Assembly (NCBI RefSeq): GCF_017603965.1
Contig: NZ_CP071955.1
Span: 124,001-188,000, forward strand
Direction of reading: 5' to 3'
DNA: 64,000 nt
Source of the DNA: Xanthomonas fragariae
Lineage (GTDB): Bacteria > Pseudomonadota > Gammaproteobacteria > Xanthomonadales > Xanthomonadaceae
Part shown: positions 1 through 8,735 of the stretch, one piece after another
Position numbering within the stretch: the first letter of the stretch is position 1
How the letters are laid out: each line of letters opens with the position of its first letter
Made by a program: the position numbers and the translations under genes
Notes under the pieces: model-generated
Seen by the model: the letters and a program-made list of their open reading frames with translations, nothing else
Database searches by the model: none
What the model was told of the DNA's origin: nothing

Positions 1-1812
1 TCCAGTGAGAAGAGGGTCGAGCTCTCGCATAGCGCCATGAGTTCTGCTCGCAAGGGGTTGCATGCCATCGGTGATTTGAAGTTGCAGAATCCGCTGACCT
101 CTGACGCCTTAGTGGAGAACGAAGCTGCGTTGTGGACGATTCTCGGAGCGTCCGCTGCGAATGGTTACTCAGCATGTGAGGAGCTGATACGAGACAAGTG
201 GACGCATCAGCTTGGCATCGCCGAGCCTACCGAGCCGATGCTCGGCCCCGTCGTTGTGCGGACGCCGTTGCACCACGCTGATTTGGAACGTCAGGATCCC
301 AACGAATGGTACGGGTATCTGAGCGAACTCGAGCAGTACCGGTCAGCAATGGATGAGTCGCTCAGACGCATGAAGAAGCCGGAAGCGCACGGAAAAACAA
401 TCCAAAATATCCCCTCCATGATGGAGTTGATCAGAGCCACTCTAGGATTCTGCCATGAAACGATGCATACGACGCGAGGTATGCTCGTCGATATCCATCG
501 CCTGCGGCTGGAGAGTCATGTCCAAGCCAGCGGCTCACAAGACGTCACGGCTCGATTGCACGAACTGTACGAAGCCAAGAACTACCGCAGCGATACTGTG
601 GCAGAGGCTTTTACGGCTCTGGCCGAAGTTGTGATCGCGTCGATACGCCCATCGGAAGCCGGCGCTGCGCTGACCCCGCAGATAGTGGCACAGCATAAGG
701 ACGTTCTTGAGGACTATGCAGAACAATTTGGGCGGGTCGGTCTGGGGTTATGCCTGGACGTCGCCGCTCTCATCAAGGGGGACGGCGACGATCACATCTG
801 GCAATCGATGCTCGATCTGGCGCAGGCATCGACCGAGTATCGACAGTGTGTGCTCGACCTGATCCATTCTGTCGGTCCCGGAAAGCGTGAGCTCGTCACA
901 CCGCCACCGGCAACGATCGAGGAGCCGCCGGTGTCGAGGGCGCGGACGAAATCGACGCGCAAGCATCGCAAGCCTGGCAATCGAGCGGCCGCAGAGTCCA
1001 GCCTCGTACCTGCGGCCCCTGCAGTCCCGAGCGATACACGTACGCTTGCGCAAAAACAGGCGGACATTCTGTTGGAAGCGGTTCCGCTGGAACGCGCCAT
1101 GGTGACCGAACTGGATGCAGAGGTGATCCCGATCGCAAACAGGCTGGGGAAAGACACCAGTAGCGTTGACAAGATGATGCATGGCTCCAAGCAGGATGCG
1201 GTGATTGCCTTCACGTTTGTGCGGTCCTCGATCCAGGGATGGTTCGCAAAGGACCAGTTGCTACAAGCGAAAGCGAAACTGTCGCCGGGCGATGAGCGGA
1301 TTGCTCAACTCACCGAGCGGCTGGAACTGCTGGGCATGATCGAGCAGCGTGTGCAGACCCGCGAGGCGGATGCGCTGAAGAGCGACCAGCAGCCGCGCGC
1401 GCCGCACCTGTCGCGCTTGCTGGCGATGAATCAAGTCGCCCGCGTGACCTCGCCGACCCGGTTGCGGTCCGAGGACGACAGCGCAGATCGCGGCACCTTG
1501 TTCGAGATGCGTATCGAGCACGCGCCCTTATCCAACGGCCAGCGCCCTGCGCCGTGGTTCGTGCACTTGCACACTGCCAAGCCGGTGACAGCCGATGCGC
1601 TGCCTTCGCTCGGCTACAAGGCGTTCACCGCCGTGCACCTCAAGACCGCGAAGGAGAAGAATCTGGGAAAGCGCTGGGAGACACTCATGCGAGCGCTCGG
1701 TCATACCGATGCCAAGGTACACCGATCCACGATCGATTCTGCGTTGCTCGCTAGTTTGTTTCACCTGCGCGGTGGTGGTGAATCCTCACCCGAGAAGTTC
1801 CCAAACCAGTAG
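1..1812 (+). CDS. xopP: XopP-family type III effector, copy 1 (5' end outside window)
   Basis: The reading frame is open from base 1, and the first 12 codons before the ATG at 37 align with residues just before KSAREGLQ of the downstream copies, so the gene starts outside the window. About 600 residues are visible; copies 2 and 3 have 725 and 728. It is a hydrophilic, helix-rich protein with a basic Pro/Arg linker (around RTKSTRKHRKPGNR) and a C-terminal block (RGTLFEMRIEHAPLSNG to LASLFH) that is almost identical in all three copies. I recognise this as the XopP effector family, injected into plant cells and reported to act on host targets such as PUB44 and Exo70; that assignment is from memory of the family, not a search. 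The middle of this copy is the most divergent of the three. Confidence 0.72.
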   Translation, partial: SSEKRVELSHSAMSSARKGLHAIGDLKLQNPLTSDALVENEAALWTILGASAANGYSACEELIRDKWTHQLGIAEPTEPMLGPVVVRTPLHHADLERQDPNEWYGYLSELEQYRSAMDESLRRMKKPEAHGKTIQNIPSMMELIRATLGFCHETMHTTRGMLVDIHRLRLESHVQASGSQDVTARLHELYEAKNYRSDTVAEAFTALAEVVIASIRPSEAGAALTPQIVAQHKDVLEDYAEQFGRVGLGLCLDVAALIKGDGDDHIWQSMLDLAQASTEYRQCVLDLIHSVGPGKRELVTPPPATIEEPPVSRARTKSTRKHRKPGNRAAAESSLVPAAPAVPSDTRTLAQKQADILLEAVPLERAMVTELDAEVIPIANRLGKDTSSVDKMMHGSKQDAVIAFTFVRSSIQGWFAKDQLLQAKAKLSPGDERIAQLTERLELLGMIEQRVQTREADALKSDQQPRAPHLSRLLAMNQVARVTSPTRLRSEDDSADRGTLFEMRIEHAPLSNGQRPAPWFVHLHTAKPVTADALPSLGYKAFTAVHLKTAKEKNLGKRWETLMRALGHTDAKVHRSTIDSALLASLFHLRGGGESSPEKFPNQ

Positions 1813-1865
1813 CGGCGACTGCCTGAAAGCAGTGCTGTGAGTGCACATAATAAGGAAGAATTACC

Positions 1866-4043
1866 ATGCATCGCGTCGGAAAAATCAAGCAGCGTTCTAT
1901 AAAATTGGCTGAGTCGGAAAACCTCGCCGCCGCGCCGGCAGATCCCGCAACGGCAACAAGCACCTCTGTCGAGGGTTCGGCCAGGCAGTCCTCGCCACTG
2001 GAGGGGCTGTCTGCCAGGCCCCCCAAATCTGTAAGGCCGCCCGTTGTCGGTTCGTCTGCTGCATTGCCTGGGCCATCACGCACGGTTTCATCGCGCGAGC
2101 CTGCCACGCAAACGCGGCTGATAGACCCGGCAGACATTCTGAGAATAGCGATGGACAAGGCCCGCCTCTGGAACGACATGATTGCTAAAGATGAAGCGAT
2201 GCGCAGTCAACCGGGAGCTGCACCGCTGTTGTCCAAGGAGCAGCGGATCAAGCTCTCGCAGAACGCCATGAAGTCTGCCCGCGAAGGGTTGCAGGCCATC
2301 GTTGATTTGAAGTTACGGAACCGGCTGAGGTCAAAGGACGCAGTGGAGCAGGAAGCTGAGATGTTTACGATTCTCGGAGCGTCCGCTGCGACTGCTTACG
2401 AAGTACGTAATCAACTGATAGAAAACAAGTGGGTGGATCAGCTTGGCGTCACCCAGCTCACCGAGCCGATGCTTGGCCCCGTCGTTGTGCGGGCGACGTT
2501 GCACCGCGCTGATTTGGAACGTCAGGATCCCGACGAATGGTACGGGTATCTGAGCGAACTCGAGCAGTACCGGTCAGCAATGAATGAGTCGCTCAGACGC
2601 ATGAAAAATCCGGATTCACACGGAGAAAGATTCGAAAGTGCCTCTGCCATAATGAGATTGATCAGTGTCGATCATGCATTTTGCCATGAAACGATGCGAT
2701 CGATCCGATGTCTGCTCGTCGATATCTATCGCCTGCGGCTGGCGCGTCAGGTCGAAGCCAGCGACTTGCAGTATGTCATGGCTCGATTGGATGAATTGAA
2801 AGAGGCTACTAACTATCTCGGCGATACTGCGGGAGAGGCTTTTGGAACGCTGGCCCGCGTCTTGAGCGAGACGATATGCCCATCGGAAGCCAGCGCTGCG
2901 CTGACCCCGCAGATAGTGGCACGGCATAAGGACGTCCTTGAGGACTATGCAGAACGATTTGGGCGCGTCGGTCTGGGGTTATGCCTGGACGTCGCCGCTC
3001 TCATCAAGGGGGACGGCGACGATCACATCTGGCAATCGATGCTCCATCTGGCGCAGGCATCGACCGAGTATCGACAGTGTGTGCTCGACCTGATCCATTC
3101 CGTCGGTCACGGAAAGCGTGAGCTCGTCACACCGCCACCGGCAACGATCGAGGAGCCGCCGGTGTCGAGGGCGCGGACGAAATCGACGCGCAAGCATCGC
3201 AAGCCTGGCAATCGAGCGGCCGCAGAGTCCAGCCTCGTCCCTGCGGCCCCTGCAGTCCCGAACGATACACGTACGCTTGCGCAGCAGCAGGCGGACATTC
3301 TGTTGAAAAAGGTTCCGCTGGAACGCGCCATGGTGACCGAACTGGATGCGGACGTGATTCCGATCGCGAACAAGCTGGGGAAAGACACCAGTAGCGTTGA
3401 CAAGATGATGCATGGCTCCGAGCAGGATGCGGTGATTGCCTTCACGTTTGTGCGGTCCTCGGTGCAGGAGTGGTTCGCAAAGGACCAGTTGCTACAAGCG
3501 AAAGCGAAACTGTCGCCGGGCGATGAGCGGATTGCTCAACTCAGCGAGCGGCTGGAACTGCTGGGCATGATCGAGCAGCGTGTGCAGATCCGCGAGGCAG
3601 ATGCGCTGAAGAGCGACCCGCAGCCGCGCGCGCCGCATTTGTCGCGCTTGCTGGCGATGAATCAAGTCGCCCGCGTGACCTCGCCGACCCGGTTGCGGTC
3701 CGAGGACGACAGCGCAGATCGCGGCACCTTGTTCGAGATGCGTATCGAGCACGCGCCGTTGTCCAACGGCCAGCGCCCTGCGCCGTGGTTCGTGCACTTG
3801 CACACTGCCAAGCCGGTGACAGCCAATGCGCTGCCTTCGCTCGGCTACAAGGCGTTTACCGCCGTCCATCTCAAGACCGCGAAGGAGAAGAATCTGGGAA
3901 AGCGCTGGGAGACGCTCATGCGAGCGCTCGGTCATACCGATGCGAAGGTACACCGATCCACGATCGATTCTGCGTTGCTCGCCAGTTTGTTTCACCTGCG
4001 CGGTGGTGGTGAATCCTCACCCGACAAGTTTCCAAACCAGTAA
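1866..4043 (+). CDS. xopP: XopP-family type III effector, copy 2
   Basis: 725 residues. The start is ATG 1866, preceded by AAGGAAG about 8 bases upstream. The N-terminus is rich in Ser, Ala and Pro, as in secreted type III effectors, and carries SPLEGL at residues 43-48 followed by an Arg/Pro stretch. The rest is predicted mostly helical with no enzyme motif that I recognise. It lies only 53 bp after copy 1, and that gap has no PIP box, so it is probably read from a promoter upstream of copy 1. From about residue 455 to the end it is nearly identical to copy 3 at DNA level, while residues about 245-330 differ a lot. The XopP assignment is family recognition; secretion is inferred. Confidence 0.75.
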   Translation: MHRVGKIKQRSIKLAESENLAAAPADPATATSTSVEGSARQSSPLEGLSARPPKSVRPPVVGSSAALPGPSRTVSSREPATQTRLIDPADILRIAMDKARLWNDMIAKDEAMRSQPGAAPLLSKEQRIKLSQNAMKSAREGLQAIVDLKLRNRLRSKDAVEQEAEMFTILGASAATAYEVRNQLIENKWVDQLGVTQLTEPMLGPVVVRATLHRADLERQDPDEWYGYLSELEQYRSAMNESLRRMKNPDSHGERFESASAIMRLISVDHAFCHETMRSIRCLLVDIYRLRLARQVEASDLQYVMARLDELKEATNYLGDTAGEAFGTLARVLSETICPSEASAALTPQIVARHKDVLEDYAERFGRVGLGLCLDVAALIKGDGDDHIWQSMLHLAQASTEYRQCVLDLIHSVGHGKRELVTPPPATIEEPPVSRARTKSTRKHRKPGNRAAAESSLVPAAPAVPNDTRTLAQQQADILLKKVPLERAMVTELDADVIPIANKLGKDTSSVDKMMHGSEQDAVIAFTFVRSSVQEWFAKDQLLQAKAKLSPGDERIAQLSERLELLGMIEQRVQIREADALKSDPQPRAPHLSRLLAMNQVARVTSPTRLRSEDDSADRGTLFEMRIEHAPLSNGQRPAPWFVHLHTAKPVTANALPSLGYKAFTAVHLKTAKEKNLGKRWETLMRALGHTDAKVHRSTIDSALLASLFHLRGGGESSPDKFPNQ

Positions 4044-4094
4044 TAGCGATTGCTGTGGAGCGACATCTTTCGTTCAAGACTGAATCTGCGGCTA

Positions 4095-4238
4095 AGAGCG
4101 GCTAACAAAACGTAGCGAGCAGTCGTCAGGTGGGTGCGGATGGCGTGCAAGAACCGCAGTGTACGCATGGTACATGCCGATTCCGAGCACCGACCGCGCC
4201 CGCCTGGCGGTGAGCGCAGTCGTTTTGTTAGCCGCTCT
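4095..4238 (+). mobile_element. 144-bp MITE-like element, copy A
   Basis: The ends are perfect 18-bp inverted repeats, AGAGCGGCTAACAAAACG and its reverse complement. The interior has no open frame of note. It sits between xopP copies 2 and 3. The sequence downstream of copy 3 (around 6551-6570) has the same flanks without the element, which fixes the ends at 4095 and 4238. Three further copies are at 34763, 51641 and 54294. It has no transposase, so it would be a non-autonomous element moved by an enzyme encoded elsewhere. I cannot name the family. Confidence 0.85.
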
Positions 4239-4324
4239 AAAGCGCGCGTGACACCCCACCAATACCAGCAGTATCAATGGGCGCATTGCAAGTGCTGTGA
4301 GCGCCCATAAAAGGAAGAATTACC

Positions 4325-6511
4325 ATGCATCGCGTCGGAAGAATCAAGCAGCGTTCTACAGAGTTGGCAGAGTCGGTGAACCCTGCCGCCGCGCCTGCAG
4401 ATCCGGCAGCGGCAACAAGCCCTTCTGTCGAGGGTTCGGCCAGGCAGTCCTCGCCACTGGAGGGGCTGTCTGCCAGGCCCACCAAACCTGTAAAGCCGCC
4501 CGTTGCCGGTTCGTCTGCTGCATTGCCTGGGCCATCACGCACGGTTTCATCGCGCGAGCCTGCCACGCAAACGCGGCTGATAGACCCGGCAGACATTCTG
4601 AGAATAGCGATGGACAAGGCCAACGTCTGGAACGACGTGGTTGCTAAAGATGACGAGCTGCACAGTCAACCGGGAGCTGCACCGCTGTTGTCCAAGGAGC
4701 AGCGGATCAAGATCTCGCAGAACGCCATGAAGTCTGCCCGCGAAGGGTTGCAGGCCATCGTTGATTTGAAGTTACGGAACCGGCTGAGGTCAAAGGACGC
4801 AGTGGAGCACGAAGCTGCGTTGTTTACGATTCTCGGAGCGTCCGCTGCGGCTGCTTACGAAGCACGTAATCAACTGATAGAAAACAAGTGGGTGGATCAG
4901 CTTGGCGTCACCCAGCTCACCGAGCCGATGCTCTGCCCCGTCGTTGTGCGGGCGCCGTTGCACCGCGCTGATTTGGAACGTCAGGATCCCGACGAATGGT
5001 ACGGGTATCTGAGCGAACTCGAGCAGTACCGGTCAGCAATGAATGAGTCGCTCAGACGCATGAAAAAGCCGGATTCACACGGAGAAAGACTCAAAAATAC
5101 CTCCGTCATAATGAGATTGATCAGTGCCGATCACGCATTCTGCCATGAAACGATGCGGTCGATCCGATGTCTGCTCGTCGATATCTATCGCCTGCGGCTG
5201 GCGCGTCAGGTCGAAGCCAGCGACTTGCACGATGTCATGGTCATGGCTCGATTGGATGAACTGGAAGAGGCCAGGGACTACCTCGGCGATACTGTGGGAG
5301 AGGCTTTTGGAACGCTGGCCCGCGTCGTGACCGAGCCCATACGCCCATCGGAAGCCGGCGCTGCGCTGACCCCGCAGATAGTGGCACGGCATAAGGACGT
5401 CCTTGAAGACTATGCAGAACAATTTGGGCGCGTCGGTCTGGGGTTATGCCTGGACGTCGCCGGTCTTATCAAGGGTGACGGCGACGATCACATCTGGCAA
5501 TCGATGCTCGATCTGGCGCAGGCATCGACCGAGTATCGACAGTGTGTGCTCGACCTGATCCGTTCCGTCGGTCCCGGAAAGCGTGAGCTCGTCACACCGC
5601 CATCGGCAACGATCGAGGAGCCGCCGGTGTCGAGGGTGCGGACGAAATCGACGCGCAAGCATCGCAAGCCTGGCAATCGAGCGGCCGCAGAGTCCAGCCT
5701 CGTCCCTGCGGCCCCTGCAGTCCCGAACGATACACGTACGCTTGCGCAGCAGCAGGCGGACATTCTGTTGAAAAAGGTTCCGCTGGAACGCGCCATGGTG
5801 ACCGAACTGGATGCGGACGTGATTCCGATCGCGAACAAGCTGGGGAAAGACACCAGTAGCGTTGACAAGATGATGCATGGCTCCAAGCAGGATGCGGTGA
5901 TTGCCTTCACGTTTGTGCGGTCCTCGGTGCAGGAGTGGTTCGCAAAGGACCAGTTGCTACAAGCGAAAGCGAAACTGTCGCCGGGCGATGAGCGGATTGC
6001 TCAACTCAGCGAGCGGCTGGAACTGCTGGGCATGATCGAGCAGCGTGTGCAGATCCGCGAGGCAGATGCGCTGAAGAGCGACCCGCAGCCGCGCGCGCCG
6101 CATTTGTCGCGCTTGCTGGCGATGAATCAAGTCGCCCGCGTGACCTCGCCGACCCGGTTGCGGTCCGAGGACGACAGCGCAGATCGCGGCACCTTGTTCG
6201 AGATGCGTATCGAGCACGCGCCGTTGTCCAACGGCCAGCGCCCTGCGCCGTGGTTCGTGCACTTGCACACTGCCAAGCCGGTGACAGCCAATGCGCTGCC
6301 TTCGCTCGGCTACAAGGCGTTTACCGCCGTCCATCTCAAGACCGCGAAGGAGAAGAATCTGGGAAAGCGCTGGGAGACGCTCATGCGAGCGCTCGGTCAT
6401 ACCGATGCGAAGGTACACCGATCCACGATCGATTCTGCGTTGCTCGCCAGTTTGTTTCACCTGCGCGGTGGTGGTGAATCCTCACCCGAGAAGTTTCCAA
6501 ACCAGGAATAG
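4325..6511 (+). CDS. xopP: XopP-family type III effector, copy 3
   Basis: 728 residues. The start is ATG 4325 behind the same AAGGAAG ribosome site as copy 2. It has the same layout: SPLEGL at residues 43-48, a variable middle, a basic linker and a conserved C-terminus. It has two extra residues (a VM pair repeated near residue 305, from a 6-bp tandem duplication) and one extra C-terminal residue, because the TAA stop of copy 2 is GAA here and the next codon, TAG, is used. No PIP box lies in the 281-bp gap before it, which holds MITE copy A. A separate promoter or read-through from upstream is needed for HrpX control. The XopP assignment is by family recognition. Confidence 0.75.
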   Translation: MHRVGRIKQRSTELAESVNPAAAPADPAAATSPSVEGSARQSSPLEGLSARPTKPVKPPVAGSSAALPGPSRTVSSREPATQTRLIDPADILRIAMDKANVWNDVVAKDDELHSQPGAAPLLSKEQRIKISQNAMKSAREGLQAIVDLKLRNRLRSKDAVEHEAALFTILGASAAAAYEARNQLIENKWVDQLGVTQLTEPMLCPVVVRAPLHRADLERQDPDEWYGYLSELEQYRSAMNESLRRMKKPDSHGERLKNTSVIMRLISADHAFCHETMRSIRCLLVDIYRLRLARQVEASDLHDVMVMARLDELEEARDYLGDTVGEAFGTLARVVTEPIRPSEAGAALTPQIVARHKDVLEDYAEQFGRVGLGLCLDVAGLIKGDGDDHIWQSMLDLAQASTEYRQCVLDLIRSVGPGKRELVTPPSATIEEPPVSRVRTKSTRKHRKPGNRAAAESSLVPAAPAVPNDTRTLAQQQADILLKKVPLERAMVTELDADVIPIANKLGKDTSSVDKMMHGSKQDAVIAFTFVRSSVQEWFAKDQLLQAKAKLSPGDERIAQLSERLELLGMIEQRVQIREADALKSDPQPRAPHLSRLLAMNQVARVTSPTRLRSEDDSADRGTLFEMRIEHAPLSNGQRPAPWFVHLHTAKPVTANALPSLGYKAFTAVHLKTAKEKNLGKRWETLMRALGHTDAKVHRSTIDSALLASLFHLRGGGESSPEKFPNQE

Positions 6512-6712
6512 CGATTGCTGTGGAGCGACATCTTTCGTTCAATATTGGATCTGCGGCTAAAAGCGCGCGTGACATCCCACCAGTGCGAGCAGTTCGGTAG
6601 GTATCGAATATTAGCAATGCCGCGAAATTTTTTTAAATTAAAATCAGAGTATGAAATTTTCTATTTATGTTTATTGCGTATTTTCATGAGTGCCTGGCTA
6701 GCGCGGCACGAC

Positions 6713-6737
6713 TTCGGATCCAGCAGCGTCCATTCGC
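6713..6737 (+). promoter_or_regulatory. Perfect PIP box (HrpX site)
   Basis: TTCGG, 15 bases, TTCGC: an exact match to the plant-inducible promoter consensus TTCGB-N15-TTCGB. A third TTCGT follows at 6744-6748. The nearest YANNNT -10-like hexamer is TATCCT at 6761, 23 bases after the box, which is shorter than the usual 30-32. It is placed to drive the gene at 6807. Confidence 0.85.
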
Positions 6738-6806
6738 GTATCTTTCGTAATTGTGAATTTTATCCTGATTTACTGCGTTTCCAATTCATGTTGATGAGGG
6801 ATGGCA

Positions 6807-7643
6807 ATGGGAAACACCTGCGCACGCGGCATCAGCAGTTCCCAGGCGCGCATGAGCTATGACGCGCAAGTGCAGAAGAAGCCTGTCCAGCAGGCGCCCG
6901 CGACACCCGGAGCGAATCAGTCGCCACTGGATGGGTTGGCTCCTCGCCCGCACCGCGGGGCTGGGCCGTCACGGCCAATGAGGCCAGTAGAGAAATGGGA
7001 CAAGGACATTCGGCAGAGTGTCCGCGATATGGCGCACGATTTTTTTCAGTCGAATAGCCCCATCTTCGATAAGTTGGACATGAGAATCAAAAAAGATGTA
7101 ATTCAGATGCTGAAGCAGATGCTTGGCCGTGTCGGTGGGGAGCTAAAACACGGTGGCCGCGACGACTTTATGGAGCGAATAAAGCAGATTCAGCAGCGGA
7201 TTGATAAGCAGAGCGGCAATGCTCCAGCGCTGAACCCTGCCGCCCACATCGAAACCGCAGATAACCTTTTCGAGCTTGAGCAGATGCAGCAACTGATGTG
7301 CAGAATCGAACTCGCGCTCGAGGAGGCAAAGGCAGGCGATCCAAGTCCTATGGAGTTAGTGCCGTGTCCTACTTTGAATAGGGGCTTGGTAAATGCTGCT
7401 TCGGACATGGCGTCCCTTTTCAAGACCCGCGTCGACGAGACCGGTGCCAGTCCGCTGACACAAGAAGTTGAGACACGTATACAAAATCTTCTTGGAAATA
7501 TTCTCAAAGGAGAGTCCGTGCCAAGGGGGGTTGCGAACGCTGTTGCAGAGTTGAACAACGACCCTAAGGTATTGCTCGGTAAGCTGCTGGCGCTGGTCGA
7601 GCGATTCCCGGATTTAGGAAAGCTCCGAACAACTCCTCCATGA
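6807..7643 (+). CDS. Candidate novel type III effector with N-terminal acylation signal (paralog 1)
   Basis: 278 residues, family not recognised. Two ATGs are in frame (6801, 6807). GAGG at 6796-6799 is too close to the first and well spaced (7 bases) for the second, so the protein starts MGNTCARGISSS. Gly2 with Cys5 suggests myristoylation and palmitoylation, as in the Pseudomonas HopF2 start (MGNIC), so a plant plasma-membrane location is inferred. SPLDGL lies at residues 39-44, then an Arg/Pro linker, then a helix-rich body with many KQM and QIQQR segments. The C-terminus (VLLGKLLALVERFPDL) matches the paralog at 7895. The upstream PIP box and the xopP neighbours support an effector role. 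No catalytic motif is seen. Confidence 0.75.
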   Translation: MGNTCARGISSSQARMSYDAQVQKKPVQQAPATPGANQSPLDGLAPRPHRGAGPSRPMRPVEKWDKDIRQSVRDMAHDFFQSNSPIFDKLDMRIKKDVIQMLKQMLGRVGGELKHGGRDDFMERIKQIQQRIDKQSGNAPALNPAAHIETADNLFELEQMQQLMCRIELALEEAKAGDPSPMELVPCPTLNRGLVNAASDMASLFKTRVDETGASPLTQEVETRIQNLLGNILKGESVPRGVANAVAELNNDPKVLLGKLLALVERFPDLGKLRTTPP

Positions 7644-7669
7644 GCCTTCGATCAACAACCGAGGCAATC

Positions 7670-7688
7670 GCCGCTGTGCGTAAGCGGC
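7670..7688 (+). terminator. Hairpin after paralog 1
   Basis: GCCGCT, a 7-base loop and AGCGGC form a 6-bp stem 26 bases after the stop codon, followed by TTGGTTT. It is a possible weak terminator that would make the next gene depend on its own PIP box. Confidence 0.4.
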
Positions 7689-7724
7689 TTGGTTTCCAGC
7701 ATGGGCGGTTGTCGCGTGTGCGCA

Positions 7725-7756
7725 CAGTTCCAGGTTCATTCAGTTCCAGGCTCATT
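7725..7756 (+). repeat. 16-bp tandem direct repeat
   Basis: CAGTTCCAGGTTCATT is followed immediately by the same 16 bases with one change (T to C). It lies between the hairpin and the second PIP box; function unknown. Confidence 0.7.
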
Positions 7757-7800
7757 CGGCACCTCGTGCGTTGTTCAGAGGTTTTCTGGCACGATATAAC

Positions 7801-7825
7801 TTCGGATTTAGCAGCGTTCATTCGC
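7801..7825 (+). promoter_or_regulatory. Perfect PIP box (HrpX site)
   Basis: TTCGG, 15 bases, TTCGC, again followed six bases later by TTCGT and then TATCCT at 7849. The block from here to the start codon is a near copy of the one in front of 6807, so promoter and gene were duplicated together. It is placed to drive the gene at 7895. Confidence 0.85.
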
Positions 7826-7894
7826 GCATCCTTCGTAATTGTGAATTTTATCCTGATTTACTGCGTTTCCAATGGATATTGATGAGGAATGGCA

Positions 7895-8698
7895 ATGGGA
7901 AACATCTGCGCAGGCGGTATCAACAGCTCCCACGCGCGCTCAACCTATGACGAGTACGTACACACGACGCCTGATCGCCGCCAGGCGCAATCGGCACCCA
8001 TGGCGGGCCAGTCGCCACTGCATGGGCTGCCTCCTCGCACGCCGGGCCGGGCCGGGCCGTCGGAGCCACCGGCGGCGCTAGAAAAATGGGACAAGAAAAT
8101 TCGGTCGCGTGTCACTGGGTTGGCACACGATTTGTTTGAATATACCGGCTGCAGGATCGATACTTTAAACCCGAATTACCAACAATCAATAATTAAGCAG
8201 CTAGAGGATATGCTTGCTCGTGTCAGCGGGGAAAACATAATCGGTGGCGACGACTTTAACGAACAAGTGGAGTTGTTAAAGAAGAAGATCGGAGATAAAC
8301 CAGCGCAGTCCTCTGTCAGTCTGGTCGAGACCGAGCAAGACAGCGATACGCTTAAGAAGATGAAGGGACTCGTGGGCAGGATCGACGTCGCGTTGATGGG
8401 GGCCAAAAACGGCGGCGAGGATGGTCTTATGGATATGGTGGCCTGTCCTACCGCTTCCAGGAGTGCGCTAGCGATTGCTTCGAACATGGTGGGCGGCTAC
8501 GAGACCGGCATCATTGCCCCGAAAGACGAGGAAATGCTGCGGGTACAAAATCTTCTCAAATCCATCGAAAAAGGACAGCTAGGACCGCTTGTTCGAAAGG
8601 GTGTCGCGATCGCTGTTCGCGAGTCAAAAGACAACCCAAGTGTATTGCACACCAAACTGCTGGCGCTGGTTCGTCAATACCCGAATTTTAAGGAGTAG
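7895..8698 (+). CDS. Candidate novel type III effector with N-terminal acylation signal (paralog 2)
   Basis: 267 residues, a paralog of the protein at 6807. The second of two in-frame ATGs (7889, 7895) is chosen because GAGGA at 7884-7888 is correctly spaced for it, giving MGNICAGGINSS. The Gly2/Cys5 acylation signal, SPLHGL at residues 40-45, the EKWDK block and the C-terminal LLALVRQYPNF block are shared with paralog 1, while the centre is divergent. Codons and base composition are less GC-rich than in the neighbouring glg operon, as expected for an acquired gene. No catalytic motif or known domain is seen. Effector function is inferred from the PIP box, the N-terminus and the location next to xopP. 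Confidence 0.75.
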   Translation: MGNICAGGINSSHARSTYDEYVHTTPDRRQAQSAPMAGQSPLHGLPPRTPGRAGPSEPPAALEKWDKKIRSRVTGLAHDLFEYTGCRIDTLNPNYQQSIIKQLEDMLARVSGENIIGGDDFNEQVELLKKKIGDKPAQSSVSLVETEQDSDTLKKMKGLVGRIDVALMGAKNGGEDGLMDMVACPTASRSALAIASNMVGGYETGIIAPKDEEMLRVQNLLKSIEKGQLGPLVRKGVAIAVRESKDNPSVLHTKLLALVRQYPNFKE

Positions 8699-8718
8699 AG
8701 GGCCGTGCAGAATTACCG

Positions 8719-8735
8719 GTGAGCCATCGGCTCAC
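8719..8735 (+). terminator. Hairpin after paralog 2
   Basis: GTGAGCC-ATC-GGCTCAC is a perfect 7-bp stem starting 21 bases after the stop codon, nested between ACCGG and CCGG. It has no T-tract, so rho-independent function is uncertain. Confidence 0.45.
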
